Source of the DNA: Megalopta genalis
Lineage: Eukaryota; Arthropoda; Insecta; Hymenoptera; Halictidae
NCBI RefSeq assembly: GCF_051020955.1
Contig: NC_135021.1
Coordinates: 15,047,962-15,111,961, forward strand
Direction of reading: 5' to 3'
DNA length: 64,000 bases
Part shown: piece after piece, positions 21,156 through 32,330 of the stretch
Position numbering within the stretch: the stretch's first letter is position 1
Layout: the number at the start of each line of letters is the position of its first letter
Program-made: the position numbers and the translations under genes
Notes under the pieces: generated by a model
What the model was told of the DNA's origin: nothing
Database searches by the model: none
Seen by the model: the letters and a program-made list of their open reading frames with translations, nothing else

Positions 21156-21340
21156 AATTGCAATGGGATTTATTTCTTAGCTATTTGTGGACGATCGAAC
21201 TTGATTGCAAAGGGATTTATTTCGTAGTTGTTCGTGGACGGACGATCGAACTTGTTTGCAATGGGATTTGTTTCTTAGTTGTTCGTGGACGGACGATCGA
21301 ACTTGTTTGCAATGGGATTTATTTCTTAGTTGTCTTAGGT
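21156..21340 (+). repeat. 51-bp tandem repeat, right outer flank
   Basis: Reverse-complement partner of 17595-17845: GGATTTATTTCTTAG and TCGAACTTGTTTGCAA repeat with the 51-base period, about 3.5 units. One unit carries small variants (GATTGCAAAGGGATTTATTTCG). Homology with the left flank ends abruptly at TTAGTTGTCTTAGG. Confidence 0.92.
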
Positions 21341-21345
21341 GAAAC

Positions 21346-22160
21346 ATCGAAGTTAGACGGATTTACGAAATTAATAAAATCAATTTAATGAAATTAATGG
21401 AAGAAGGAATGGATTTTTATTTAATTTCTGTTCCTGATAATCCAGCTGGAAGGTGAGTGTGAAGCGGTGCAAACTGGCGCAACGAATCTTTGCCGCTTCC
21501 AACAGATTCCCTAGTTCGTATATGTATAATGGAGTCCACTTAGTTCGACAGACGATAATCACGATCGCCTTTAACTTACAAAGTGAATCGCGATGCGAAA
21601 AAGTATTCGACAGATAATAACAGCGATTGTTAGAAACGTTAGCCCGGAGAGCGAGAAAAGATTCGATCGAAGTTTAGATAGCTACGGTAAGCCAGTAGAT
21701 TCGGACGTGTATACGTAAAAAGCGTAGATGAAGCCGATAACTTCCTCGTGCGTGTCGACTCGGGAGCTCGAACGTAGATTTTGCATACTTTTTTGGCAGC
21801 GGGATGCTTCTTTAGGAGACTAGACGCGCCGACGTAGCAGCCTATTTCGCGACTCTGTAATTAGAAGCCGAAGAAACTGAGCCACGGGGTCTTAATGAAG
21901 CTAGCTGTAACGCTAACGAGGCTGAAGAAGTATGAAAGCAGTGCATTTTGTAGATTGTATCTATCAAGGCATTTCTATTTTACAGAAATGGACGGGTGTG
22001 GTGTTAATAAGGGAAGAGCCTGCGACTCTGCTGCTTACCGTAGATAATTGCAACCGGTTGCAAGGTTGCTTCGCGCGTTCCAACGAGCCACCATAACTTC
22101 CATCGAAAATTCGGGAAGACCTCGTTAACACAGTGCAATCCAGCCGGCAAGGTTGCAGAG
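21346..22160. other. Non-coding stretch
   Basis: No gene, repeat or RNA recognised. Base composition is intermediate and the longest ORFs are under 80 codons. Confidence 0.5.
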
Positions 22161-22295
22161 TACAGTAAATTCTCTCGAATTGTCCTTCAACTTGCAAACA
22201 AAAGTGGACGATTTGTTCGACCAGTCGTATCTCCTGTTCCCAAATTGCCCATTTTTGGTTACAAGTGGAAGGACAATTGGGGAGAATTTACTGTA
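22161..22295. mobile_element. Foldback MITE, CAGTAAATTCTC family
   Basis: TACAGTAAATTCTCTCGAAT on the left and ATTGGGGAGAATTTACTGTA on the right form a TA-flanked inverted repeat that continues inward (TTGTCCTTCAACTTG with CAAGTGGAAGGACAA). The 135-bp element is a nearly complete palindrome. Related copies are at 36802-36861 and 56084-56302, with a fragment at 24398-24454. It shares a core (CAAATTG.CCATTTTT) with the CAGTAATGTCTCCC family, so the two are probably sister families. Confidence 0.8.
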
Positions 22296-23982
22296 CTCCG
22301 ATCTCCGATATCTTATCTAAAAGTCCTGCGATTTTATTGGCCACCGAAAAATCATCGAAACAAAAATAAAGACACGAAGAGGAAAGTGCAATAGCATCGT
22401 TGCGATTTTAGTTGAATTTATTAAGAGAATTGTGTGAGATTTTTAATTTATTTTAGCTTTCGTATATTTATTTTTTAGGTATGATACTTGAAAATACTTG
22501 GAATTTTATTCTGTACATAAATCAGATGTCACCGGTTATGACGCTGCTTTATGTTTTACAGTTGCTTCTAACATAATCCACCAAAAGTAATCCAACCATC
22601 GTCAGTCAACTCTAATTGAAAAGTTATACCACAGCTGCAGAAGCTACGATATTTGACAATATTCTGGCACCGAAGTAGACACTAATCGACAGAGATGGGC
22701 ATCGTAATTTAAATAAAACAATTATTTGTTATTTGTAAGTTTCAATAATAAACAAAAATAATTACTTGCTATATATATATTGTATATCCAACTAAAATAT
22801 TCAAAATAATCAAATTCATTTCCTATTTATAAAGACAATTTCAATTGTCACAATTGGCATAACGCGTCAAGAATTACGTCATAGTCCGAAAATAATCGTT
22901 TCAAGCGACATCATTGAGTTAAAACAATAGAATAAGACAAACGAAAATAACATCAAAGATCAGTTATTATCTTGCTCTTCGGTTAAATTCGAATAAAAAA
23001 TAACTTTTCACTTTCAGACAAGAAATGATAAATAAATTATTCGTGGAATTATTTAAATGGTTCCACTAAATAAAAAAGTTTAATTATTATTTACAATCGA
23101 AATATTAACTTAATTTGAAATTTGTTATCTATTAATTAAAATAAAATTTCCTCAATTCTGCTAATCGGTAACTTTCGACTAGCGGAGAAAGTGTTACTAG
23201 AATATCGGTCCAATAAGATTATATAAAAACGCGTAAGCTCGTCTTACGCGCAAGCCGTCGGATAAAGGAGCCTAAAGTGGTAGCTGCCGACAGAATCGTC
23301 CGTGGTAATGGTAGTTAGACCGGTGGCAGAGATTCGATCGCGAACGAACAGAGACGATAATGCTCGGCCACCATCGAGGGCTCCCTTTATCCGCAACGCG
23401 GAGCTTTACTCTCAGATAAAGCGGAAGGTTTTTCCTATTAGGACGCGGAGAGAAACAGTTGTATTTTCCGCGGCGTATCGCGGCGCGAGACGTTTTCGTC
23501 GGCGCTGGGCTGTTTATTGACAAGAAGGAAGTTGTAATTCGCGGATAAGGCGAGCTAGGCGCCCATCAAAATCGCGAATATCGGCGAGCTAGCTGAGCCC
23601 CGCGCCATTTAGGTCCTCCAGAAACACGAGTCGCCAGTTTCCGTCGTTGCATTAATATGCTAATAACGCGTGGGCGTTCTTAAAGCAAGGAAGCGTACGC
23701 GAGACCATTTTTGGTCGCGGTCCGACGTAACGGACCAGTCCCCTGGTGTCTTTCTCTTTGCGATGCAGCCTGAAAAACTAACGCTATACAGGGTGAGTCG
23801 CGTCACGCCAGAATCGTCTGAAAAAAAGTCGAAACGAACGTTGCCAAAAAATGCAGTGATCTGATTTTTGCCAGGTGCGAGGATCTCCTTCTGCCTTACA
23901 AATTGGACACCCAGTATCTTTTCCTCAAAATACACCGTGCTCACGTCTTCGCTAGCCAACGTTTCTCTTCTAAATGATAAGT
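22296..23982. other. Non-coding stretch
   Basis: AT-rich to about 23220, then GC-rich. An isolated TACAGGGTGAGTCGCG end at about 23786 resembles the CAGGGTG termini seen elsewhere, but no partner is found. No gene recognised; antisense ORF pairs at 23272-23523 and 23660-23959 lack family features. Confidence 0.45.
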
Positions 23983-24178
23983 AAACTGCGAATTCATGCG
24001 TTTATGACGTGTCCAGATTTTTAAAGTGCAAGAAAACGTAGAAATTATCAAGGCTTAACGGCGGTATTTTATTTTTACAATTATTAATCTCTTAGTTGAC
24101 AAAGTGGACTTTCCTTTCATTCGAATTTTCGCAATATGACGTACGAAAATGAGAATTCCCATAAAGATCCGCGGCCTA
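23983..24178. mobile_element. TA-flanked MITE, TAGACTGCGG family
   Basis: Left TAAACTGCGAATTCATGCG and right CATAAAGATCCGCGGCCTA termini, 196 bp apart, match the family consensus in inverted arrangement. The body is AT-rich with no ORF. Confidence 0.6.
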
Positions 24179-24397
24179 ATGATAAGCATTGGGGAAAGAA
24201 TTAAAGAATAAACTGCTTTTTGCAACCAACACACTCATACTCCTGAGTTTTGTATATTTCCAAAATTGTTGAGAAACAAAGTATCTCGTATGAAAGACAG
24301 TATGAAGAAAAATTTGCTATACAATGACCATTAGGTTCGTACAGAATCAAACTGAAAAGAAATATATTTGGAAGGATTTGGACGAAAGTATTCCTAC

Positions 24398-24454
24398 ACC
24401 AAATTGTCCATTTTTGTTTACAAGCTTAGGAACAATCGGAGAGAATTTGCGATA
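24398..24454. mobile_element. 3' arm of CAGTAAATTCTC-family MITE
   Basis: CCAAATTGTCCATTTTTGTT followed by AACAATCGGAGAGAATTTGC matches the right arm of 22161-22295. The terminal CTGTA has decayed to GCGATA and the left arm is missing. Confidence 0.5.
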
Positions 24455-24539
24455 CATCGAAATAAAAAGATCGTTATTTTTAATAATATTATTCATTAAT
24501 CCTGACGATCATTATCAGGCTTTTGCCTCTACGGTCGAT

Positions 24540-25281
24540 GATTTGCACAATCTGATGCGTTAGTTAGGTGGACATTACTGTACAGTAACAAACAGAGTAC
24601 AGTACACAATAATGGACAATTTGGGAAGAGGAGATACGATTATTCGAGCCTTGCGATTTGTTTTTATAGTTTTGAATTATCAACAATTATAAAAACGAGC
24701 CGCGAGGCTCGAATAATCGTATCTCCTCCTCCCAAATTCTCCACTGTACAGTAACAGAGTACAGTACACAATAATGGACAATTTGGGAAGAGGAGATACG
24801 ATTATTCGAGCCTTGCGATTTGTTTTTATAGTTTTGAATTATCAACAATTATAAAAACGAACCGCAAGGCTCGAATAATCGTATCTCCTCCTCCCAAATT
24901 CTCCACTGTACAGTAACAAACAGAGTACAGTACACAATAATGGACAATTTGGGAAGAGGAGATACGATTATTCGAGCCTTGCGGTTTATTTTTATAGTTA
25001 TAAATTGTCCACAATTATAAAAGCGAACCGCAAGGCTCGAATAATCGTATCTCCTCCTCCCAAATTCTCCACTGTACAGTAACAAACAGAGTACAGTACA
25101 CAATAATGGACAATTTGGGAAGAGGAGATACGATTATTCGAGCCTTGCGGTTTATTTTTATAGTTATAAATTGTCCACAATTATAAAAGCGAACCGCAAG
25201 GCTCGAATAATCGTATCTCCTCTACCCAAATTCTCCATTTTAGTGGACAATCTGAGCGCCAGTAAGGGAGACATTACTGTA
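24540..25281. mobile_element. Tandem array of foldback MITE units
   Basis: A truncated right end (24540-24582) is followed by four head-to-tail units at about 24581-24748, 24747-24910, 24909-25076 and 25075-25281. Each unit runs from a CAGTAACA..CAGAGTACAG linker through GGAGATACGATTATTCGAGC to its reverse complement and CTCCACTGTA. Units share TA dinucleotides at their joints. Only the last unit has the full AGGGAGACATTACTGTA terminus. Arms of about 60 bp within each unit are almost perfectly complementary, so RNA from either strand would fold into serial hairpins. Period length (163-168) differs from the related array at 14460-15095 (about 208). Confidence 0.85.
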
Positions 25282-25860
25282 CCTGGAAGCGGCCGCGTTG
25301 GGAGAACCACCCTGTATATCGGCGAGCAGGTTTTTCCAGGCAAGGGTGACGTTATCAATCCGGACAGTTGTTACGGTATCGAGATCGTCCGCGATAAAGC
25401 CCGCGGACGCCGGACAAAGCGTCGTTTGCGAACCCTGGAATTCAGCTCCGATTTCTACGCGGTCCCGCGAAGAACCGCGACGCAATTTACGGCGTCATTG
25501 TTGATCCTATTGTAGTTTCCGAGCGACGCGATGCAGAGCGTGGGCGACGCCGCTCCGACGGACACCACGCTTTGCGGAAACTCCGCGCATAGATTCCGCG
25601 GTAACGAGTATTCAAAGTTCACAGGTGACGTTTCGGAGGTGTGACAACGAATCGGTGCGGTGCTCTCGCTATGGGAACGGGTGCAGGTCGAGCTGAATCC
25701 TACAGTCAGCTGCAAAAGTCTCTGTGCACCTGTCCTAATTGATCTGTTTAAGAACACAATTCAGATTTTGATTATTTTGTGGAGATTCGTTGAGAGATGG
25801 TCGATTTTAGTAGAGGTTTTACAGAATTGTCGATTTTATAAAGTCCTTCTAGTTTTTTAA
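25282..25860. other. Non-coding stretch
   Basis: GC-rich at first with ORFs of 68-114 codons on both strands that share no known domain. An isolated CACCCTGTATA at about 25310 resembles the end of a CAGGGTG-type element but has no convincing partner. Confidence 0.4.
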
Positions 25861-26335
25861 TGTACCTTGTGACCGTATAAATTCTGGACTTCGTGAAATC
25901 ATTGTGATTTTTTTCATGTTCAAAATTACTGCGATTGTTTAAATTTTGAATTTCATAAAATCATCGTGATCTTTTAATGTCTATGGTGATCATACGAAGT
26001 CTGAACTTCATAGAATCCATGTGACTTTTTAATATTCTCTGTGAGATCGTACGAATTCTAAACTGTATAAAATTATTGCGATTGTTTAAATTTTGAATTT
26101 CATAAAATAATCGTGATCCTTTAATGTCTATGGCGATCGTATGAAGTCTGAACTTCATAGGATCCATGTGACCTTTTAATATTCTGTATGATCGTATGAA
26201 TTTTGAACTTCATAAAATCTCCTTGTGATTTCAGAATTTCATAGAATGGTTGTGATTTTTTATGGCGATCATATGAATTCTAAATTTCATAAAATCCTTG
26301 AAATTTTGTAATGTACCTTCTGATCATATGAATTA
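25861..26335. repeat. Degenerate satellite-like tandem repeat
   Basis: Variants of the phrase GAACTTCATAAAATC.TTGTGATTTTTTAATGT.TATG.TGATCGTATGAA follow one another with a basic spacing of roughly 60-75 bases. A higher-order spacing of about 144 bases is visible, for example ATTGTTTAAATTTTGAATTT near 25933 and again near 26077. Divergence is high, which points to an old array. Confidence 0.7.
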
Positions 26336-26480
26336 TTATATTAACTAATTTGATCAATTTCAATACGACTAGTTAGTATTAATTATAATTATTAGTCTAA
26401 CTATTAATTATTATGAATTACTAGTTAAATAATAATAATTATTAGTTAGACTAGTTAGTATTAATAGTTAATATTTCGCG
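26336..26480. repeat. AT-rich low-complexity tract with short palindromes
   Basis: Repeated ACTAGTTAGTATTAAT and ATTATTAGT words in both orientations. Low information content; no transposon ends identified. Confidence 0.7.
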
Positions 26481-27774
26481 AAGTTTCTAAATGTGTTGAA
26501 TTTAAACTCTCGAACATTCTACTGCAATAGATATATAAAATTATACACGTTCATGAAACAAACAGACGAATATTCAAAATGTTTGAAATCAGTACCAAAC
26601 GCTTCAAAATTAGTACATTTCCAAAGGAAAAACGCTTTGAAGAGATTGGAAAGCTTTCGCATGAAATCCCTTGGAACGTTGCATGTTTGCGCAAACTTTT
26701 GCGGCCGACTGTAGCCGGATAAATCTCTGTGTCGAACGTTCGGCTATCTCAGACACGTTCATTGACGCGGTATCAGGGAAAGTAACAGATCCGCCGTTCG
26801 GTTCGCCGACGATGAAATTTACTTTAGCGAGCCCTCCTCCGCGAAAGTCTGAAGGCCCATTCATAAGACCGTCCTAGACGAAGACGCCAGGCGACTTTGA
26901 AGAAATACGAGCGATGGCGGTTCATAAATCTTGGCCGCGCAACCGAAGACACCCGACGAAACACGGGCCCGTCCCGGCCCGTCCCGGCCCGTTGTTTGTT
27001 TTCTCGCAAATGGCAAAGTATGCGGTTTTAAGGACCGACCCGAAAGCCACGGGGGAATCCCGAGGGCTAATGATCTATCATCTCCTTATTCCGAGCTCCC
27101 AAGTGGCTACTTAACGACTTTACGGCTGGCTGCTGACCGGGAACGCCCACGTGGCACAGGTATCCAAGATGTCGAGCGACTGCGAATTGATCAGCCGCAC
27201 TATTAATAGAGCAAACACTACCTGTGGAAAGATGGTGTCGGTCAGCTAGGAATGCCTCTGAGGAGCCACCGCTAATGCGACTAGTATTTCATCGGAAATC
27301 TCGCGTATGTTTCACCAAATCTCTACAATGTGCCCAACATAGGATGCATTTTAGCCGCTGAACAGCAACTTCTTTGTTAGCGAGATACATTTCCAGCTCC
27401 ACGTCGGTCATTCGACACAACCAAACATTTCTAATGGCCAGGAAAAATGTGACTTTTTCTGATCTTTTTAAAACTCTAAACTTCGGTACAGTTTAATATT
27501 ATTTTTAATCGTCGTTTAGCATCATTTGAAGGATTTTCATGAATTTTATTCATCGTCCCAAAGTGCGCAAACGTTCTTCATTGACCCGATTCTATAATAT
27601 AATTCAATTCAGCTGGTCACTAGAACTGCTACTTTTGAATGATTCGATCACTTTCGTTCCCAATCACGGTGATTTTTCACAGTGATTCCGGATTTTTTGC
27701 GAATGCCTTTGATCGGGCAGAGTAGTCCTAATCTGCATTTGAATTTCACGCGAATCAACTAATGAATTATTATC
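26481..27774. other. Non-coding stretch
   Basis: No gene recognised. A short run of three CGTCCCGGCC units lies at 26966-26993. GC-rich from 26700 to 27180, AT-rich after that. Confidence 0.45.
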
Positions 27775-28040
27775 TTAACACGTTGAACGCCCAGCGCGAA
27801 TCGATAGAGTTTCTCCCGGCGCCACGAAGCAAAAAAAATTTACAAAAGACTATAACGTATTGTCCTGAGTGTCCAGAGTCACCCCAATTAGTTTACAATA
27901 TTTTAACGAATTCCATCGTAACTAATAAAACGTTATAATATTTTAAATACAAATTTAAATATAAGTATAATTTGTTAATATAAAACTGCGTAAACATAGC
28001 CGTCACCCAGATGTGGGTGACGTGGCGTACAACGTGTTAA
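27775..28040. mobile_element. TTAA-type MITE (family C)
   Basis: Bounded by TTAA at 27775-27778 and 28037-28040. Terminal inverted repeats are CACGTTGAACGCC on the left and, reversed, CACGTTGTACGCC on the right. The 266-bp body is AT-rich, with a GTCACCCAGATGTGGGTGAC hairpin near the right end. A shorter relative is at 59770-59935. TTAA flanks point to the piggyBac superfamily. Confidence 0.8.
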
Positions 28041-28473
28041 CGAATTATTCCATAAATGATTGCAAAGGACAGTAACTCGAGCATGGATTTGTGGACTCTT
28101 TATTATCATTTATGCTGATCTATAAAGAAATCGTACTACATATCATATACAATATTTTATAATTGCAGGAATATCAGTGTTTCAAAATTCCTCCTTTCCA
28201 CTGATTTAAATAGCGTGTGTGCGATATATGTATGCGCATACATTATACAAAAGAAATTGTTCGCACTTTTGTACACTGTTCAAATGAATATATCTAACGA
28301 GTTATTATTGCGAAATCGAGATGTAGAATTAATTCAGCTATCTTTCATTTTATCATTTAAAAGTATATTCCCGTACATGCAGATTTCCACACGAACTACC
28401 TACTGAAGCATTTTAATAAAAAATGATTCATCAAACAAGATTCATGATCAAATGAACTGTGCGATGTGATCAC

Positions 28474-28670
28474 TAGACTACAGATTTTATGCACTTATGA
28501 CAAAAATAAGTAGATCAAATACAAAGTTGTAACAGAATCGTACGAATTTAAAAATACTGTTACATTCTTTCTAATTTATTACAATTATTAAAATAGGAAA
28601 AACATTTCTTACTTTTGTGTCTTAGAATGAACGTAGATAATTTGTATCTTCCATAAAAATCCGCAGTGTA
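28474..28670. mobile_element. TA-flanked MITE, TAGACTGCGG family
   Basis: Left TAGACTACAGATTTTATGCA and right CATAAAAATCCGCAGTGTA are inverted repeats enclosing about 160 bp of AT-rich sequence. This is one of the better preserved copies. Confidence 0.75.
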
Positions 28671-29547
28671 GTAATCACGAATGCAATCATCGCGTGGAGT
28701 AAATTTAGTCGAAACAAAACAAAAAGTCAAGATCACTGTCGCAAATAAACCATGATCGGGATCATGCGATCACAATATGGCAAATCGCTATTACCGACCA
28801 ATTACGCTATCTCTGCCGAACACCGAGACATATTGCCGGACAAATTTCCTCGCGGGGGGCTATCCGACTTTCTTAAAACTCTGGCTAATTCACCCGAGCT
28901 TCCGTGAGAATCATCCCCTAAATTGTCTCCCACCTGTTGCACCCCATACCGAACGCCATGGAGGTCTCTATAAAGCAGGGATCTAATCCTTGGCCGTTCT
29001 GATCCAGGACCGCGGACCAGCCGATCGGTCACACGAGCCGGCCAGGTGATTCAGAGGATTTCGGTCGGTCGTAAATTGCCGAAACGGGGAAGAATGTTTA
29101 ACGGACATTATATTTTCTCGGGTCGGTTCATTTGACATCGTCGGATTCCACCCGGCGGGAGGAATGCCGGCGTTTCGAGTCGAAAACGCTGAAACCGTGG
29201 GCTGGTGCGCGCGAGACGGAGAACCCGGCGAAGAAAAAGACAGTGACGTAGTACCCACCTTCGTAGGAATCTCGTGTCATCTACCAGGTACTTCTCTCCT
29301 ACTACCTCTGAATCATCGTCCTTTGTCTTCTCCCCGGATCCTTCGTATCTGTCCGGTCTAGCCGCGAGTCCTTCGACCTCCGTGTTAAATCGCCCAGCCT
29401 CTTTCTTATCAATTAAACGAACCCTGGGGATAATGGGCACTTGGTCCGACCACGGGGACTTGGCGCGTCGAGCTCCTAGTGAAATTTATTCGCCTTTTGT
29501 TCTTCCAATTTTTCATTTTCTTCTCGATTTTTAGCTTGAACGATGAT
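28671..29547. other. Non-coding stretch
   Basis: Moderately GC-rich. Overlapping sense and antisense ORFs of 65-110 codons between 28777 and 29534 show no domain and no coherent splice structure. No repeats identified. Confidence 0.4.
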
Positions 29548-29548
29548 G

Positions 29549-30105
29549 TGTTGTGTCCGAGAAAATAATGTCAGCGAGAGATCGTCTGCATGCAGAGACG
29601 CGTCGAAAAGTATAACGGCACCTTCTGGAACGCGATAACTTTTTTAAAACTGCACTAAATGAGTTTTTTCAGATGATGGGACTAGTCTTCTAGATGCTAG
29701 GCAATGACTAGAATAAGTTTTGTTCAATTTTGGTGTTGTGTCCGAGAAAATAATGTCAGCGAGAGATCGTCTGCATGTAGAGACGCGTCGAAAAGTATAA
29801 CGGCACCTTCTGGAACGCGATAACTTTTTTAAAATTGCACTAAATGAGTTTTTTCGGATGATGGGACTAGTCTTCTAGATGCTAGGCAATGACTAGAATA
29901 AGTTTTGTTCAATTTTGGTGTTGTGTCCGAGAAAATAATGTCAGCGAGAGATCGTCTGCATGCAGAGACGCGTCGAAAAGTATAACGGCACCTTCTGGAA
30001 CGCGATAACTTTTTTAAAACTGCACTAAATGAGTTTTTTCGGATGATGGGACTAGTCTTCTAGATGCTAGGCAATGACCAGAATAATTTTTGTTCAATTT
30101 TGGTG
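29549..30105 (+). repeat. 185-bp tandem repeat, three near-identical copies
   Basis: TTGTGTCCGAGAAAATAATG begins copies at 29551, 29736 and 29921, an exact 185-base period. Only a few substitutions separate the copies (for example TGCATGCAG against TGCATGTAG), so amplification or homogenisation is recent. Each copy includes a GGGACTAGTCTTCTAGATGC stretch and ends with TTGTTCAATTTTGGTG. No ORF spans the array and no transposon termini are seen. Confidence 0.97.
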
Positions 30106-31219
30106 TTACTTGGCATGGCAAAAAAGATACACGATCTGATAATTAGACAATTCAAGGAGGAACATAAATTATGAAATAAAACTGTTATTTGTTAAAACTA
30201 TTAAGAAACCACGTTTTTTTCAAGCGATGTATCGTTGTTTGGCGCTTTAATGGTTAAGCAACGGTTTAGAGGAAATGATGTTACAGCGAGGAGAGAAAAT
30301 CAAAAGCTGCAAAAGACTATCCACCTTGATCTCTTTATGCGGCTTGTCTTGAGTGGGCGAGGCTTCGCTGCTCTTCTTTTGGATAGATCTAGTGTCCCTC
30401 GGAGTGTAATCTACCGTAATCTACGCATAACAATAGCGCATTAAGATGCTGTCAAAGAAATCTAAGAGAATCAGATGACTATCTCCCTGTCTCGATGTAG
30501 AATGTTTCGAGCGAGCGTGGCATCGTCGCTGTCGATTTCCGCAGAGCCGAAACAGCACCGTAAAAAGGAAGTGCATCTCCAGCATGCTGCAGTCCTTAGT
30601 TAGTCCTTGTGTTGCAGTTTGTGGATACGTTTACAGCCTAGGAAATTTACGGTCGGCCGTTCGACTGAGTAATTTCGTTAAACTGAAGAAGTGCGAAAAC
30701 TACAGTTGTAGTTTATTATACATAAACGCGGCGCTTCTTGTTCGGAAACGCGTGACTAATGCAAAATCGCTTGAGCACAAATACCGAGGACCCCGCTGTA
30801 CATTCCATGAAATCGAGCATAATCTTAGTCGAAGTCGGGGATGATGAATTTTTAAGGGCCCGGGCTGGCTGCTTAAACTTTGACGCGACTCCTGCAACTC
30901 ATCCTCGACTAATGCGCGAGATTTTACCGAGGTTTCTGTCACGGTCCGGCGAATTACCTTACTCATGGCCTCTAACTACTGCCAGCATCGGCCCAGAGCG
31001 CTTTTTCAAGTGTCGGACAACGTCTTGACATTTTTTAGCTGATCGAGTCGTTCTTGCAATCTCCGATTATCCACTCAGCTTTGATCGATTAGTTTAACCA
31101 GTTAGCCGTTTTCGACGAATACACTCGTCGTAGCACGATATGTTGCCATTTCTTCGTAACGAGTAAACAGCTAACCCGTTAAGGAGGGTGCATACTTCGA
31201 TGTTCTTTATTAAATTATA
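30106..31219. other. Non-coding stretch
   Basis: No gene or repeat recognised. ORFs of 69-89 codons occur on both strands between 30235 and 31028 without family features. Confidence 0.45.
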
Positions 31220-31481
31220 TACAGGGTGTACGCGTTGAGTTTTGTCAGCAAAGTTTTAGGCATTTCCAATTTAAGCGGTCCAATCAAGGAATGCTTCGGA
31301 CACAATTTTATCAATATTAGCTGGGCTAACTCGACATTTTTACGTAAAAAAAAACATTGTTTGAGTTTTCAGAATACGTGACTATGTAGCCCACTGATAA
31401 AACTGTGTCTAAAACATTTTTTAATTGCACCATCAGAAATGCCTAAAAAATGGATGCGAAACTTAACGCGCACACTCTGTA
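31220..31481. mobile_element. TA-flanked CAGGGTG-type MITE
   Basis: Left terminus TACAGGGTGTACGCGTTGAG and right terminus CTTAACGCGCACACTCTGTA form an imperfect inverted repeat of about 20 bp with TA at both ends. Further in, AGGCATTTCC and GGTCCAATCA face GAAATGCCT. No ORF. TA flanks fit Tc1/mariner-type transposition. Confidence 0.7.
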
Positions 31482-31583
31482 TGTTATAAAAGTGTCGTAT
31501 AGTTACGGTAACTGGTTAATAGACAGTGGATGATAAACCGAGACAGATCGCTGTTGGTGAAATTAATTAAATCGTGCGATGGT

Positions 31584-31673
31584 CTTGCAATAATTGAATA
31601 TGCCAACAGTGTCTCGATAATTGGATGAAGCCAAGAGCGCCTCGATAATTGAATAAAGCCAAGAGAGTCCCGC
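31584..31673. repeat. 28-bp tandem repeat, three copies
   Basis: TAATTG recurs at 31591, 31618 and 31646 inside a unit of the form CTCGATAATTG.ATAAAGCCAAGAG. The first copy is the most diverged. Confidence 0.75.
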
Positions 31674-32045
31674 AAATGCATCCGAAACTACAGCAAATCC
31701 ATTAGAAAGCAAAACAATAAAACGATTCCCTGAATCTGTTCGCAGAACGGTGTGCTTCCTGATGTTCGCCGTAATTGTTCGCCGGTGGATGGGGTCGTCA
31801 CGGCCATAAACCCGATCAGCTGGAAGGAGATTCGAAGCCGGTGAGTCGAGAAGCACCTGCTTATTGCGCTTATTCATTCACCCCTGTCCTACCGCTCTGT
31901 TCTCAATGGAACGAGCCGGCATCGAAAATCGCCTCGGTTTTCTCATCGTTTAACCCTTTGATTCATAAATATGTCCCTTTCGAGAATCTGCCGGTAAAAG
32001 GAAAATGAAATTACAGCGGTAAGTGGGCTCAATATTATACATTTC

Positions 32046-32330
32046 CCGGATATATTTATTTATTTATTTTATTTATTGTACGCATGTACGGGTTCTAGAC
32101 CCTTTAGTGTACCAAAAATATTAAAAATTATACAAAAATGATACAGAACTATGCAGGACCATCACAGGATCGTAAGAGTTGTAAAGCGTTGCATTGAAAT
32201 TTTTGAAGTCTACAAAAAAAGTTTAGTGATCTACATATCTTATTTAATGTAATAAAAATTCTATTCAAACAATTGAATTGACCATAGTTAGTTCTATAAA
32301 GCTATTTTGTTAACAAAGAAATGATATATT
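32046..32330 (-). mobile_element. Probable LINE 3' untranslated end
   Basis: On the minus strand the sequence carries a short hairpin (GGTCTAGAACCC region) and then a tail of TAAA-type repeats ending at about 32050. The same arrangement (hairpin near the end, then TAAATAAA tail) is seen at the LINE remnant at 62885-63440. No coding sequence remains, so the call rests on the tail structure alone. Confidence 0.35.

Noticed and set aside
23784..25315. One large CAGGGTG-type element spanning the MITE array
   Set aside because: An isolated TACAGGGTG at 23785 and CACCCTGTA at 25310 face each other, but the next bases of the two ends do not match, so pairing them is unsupported.
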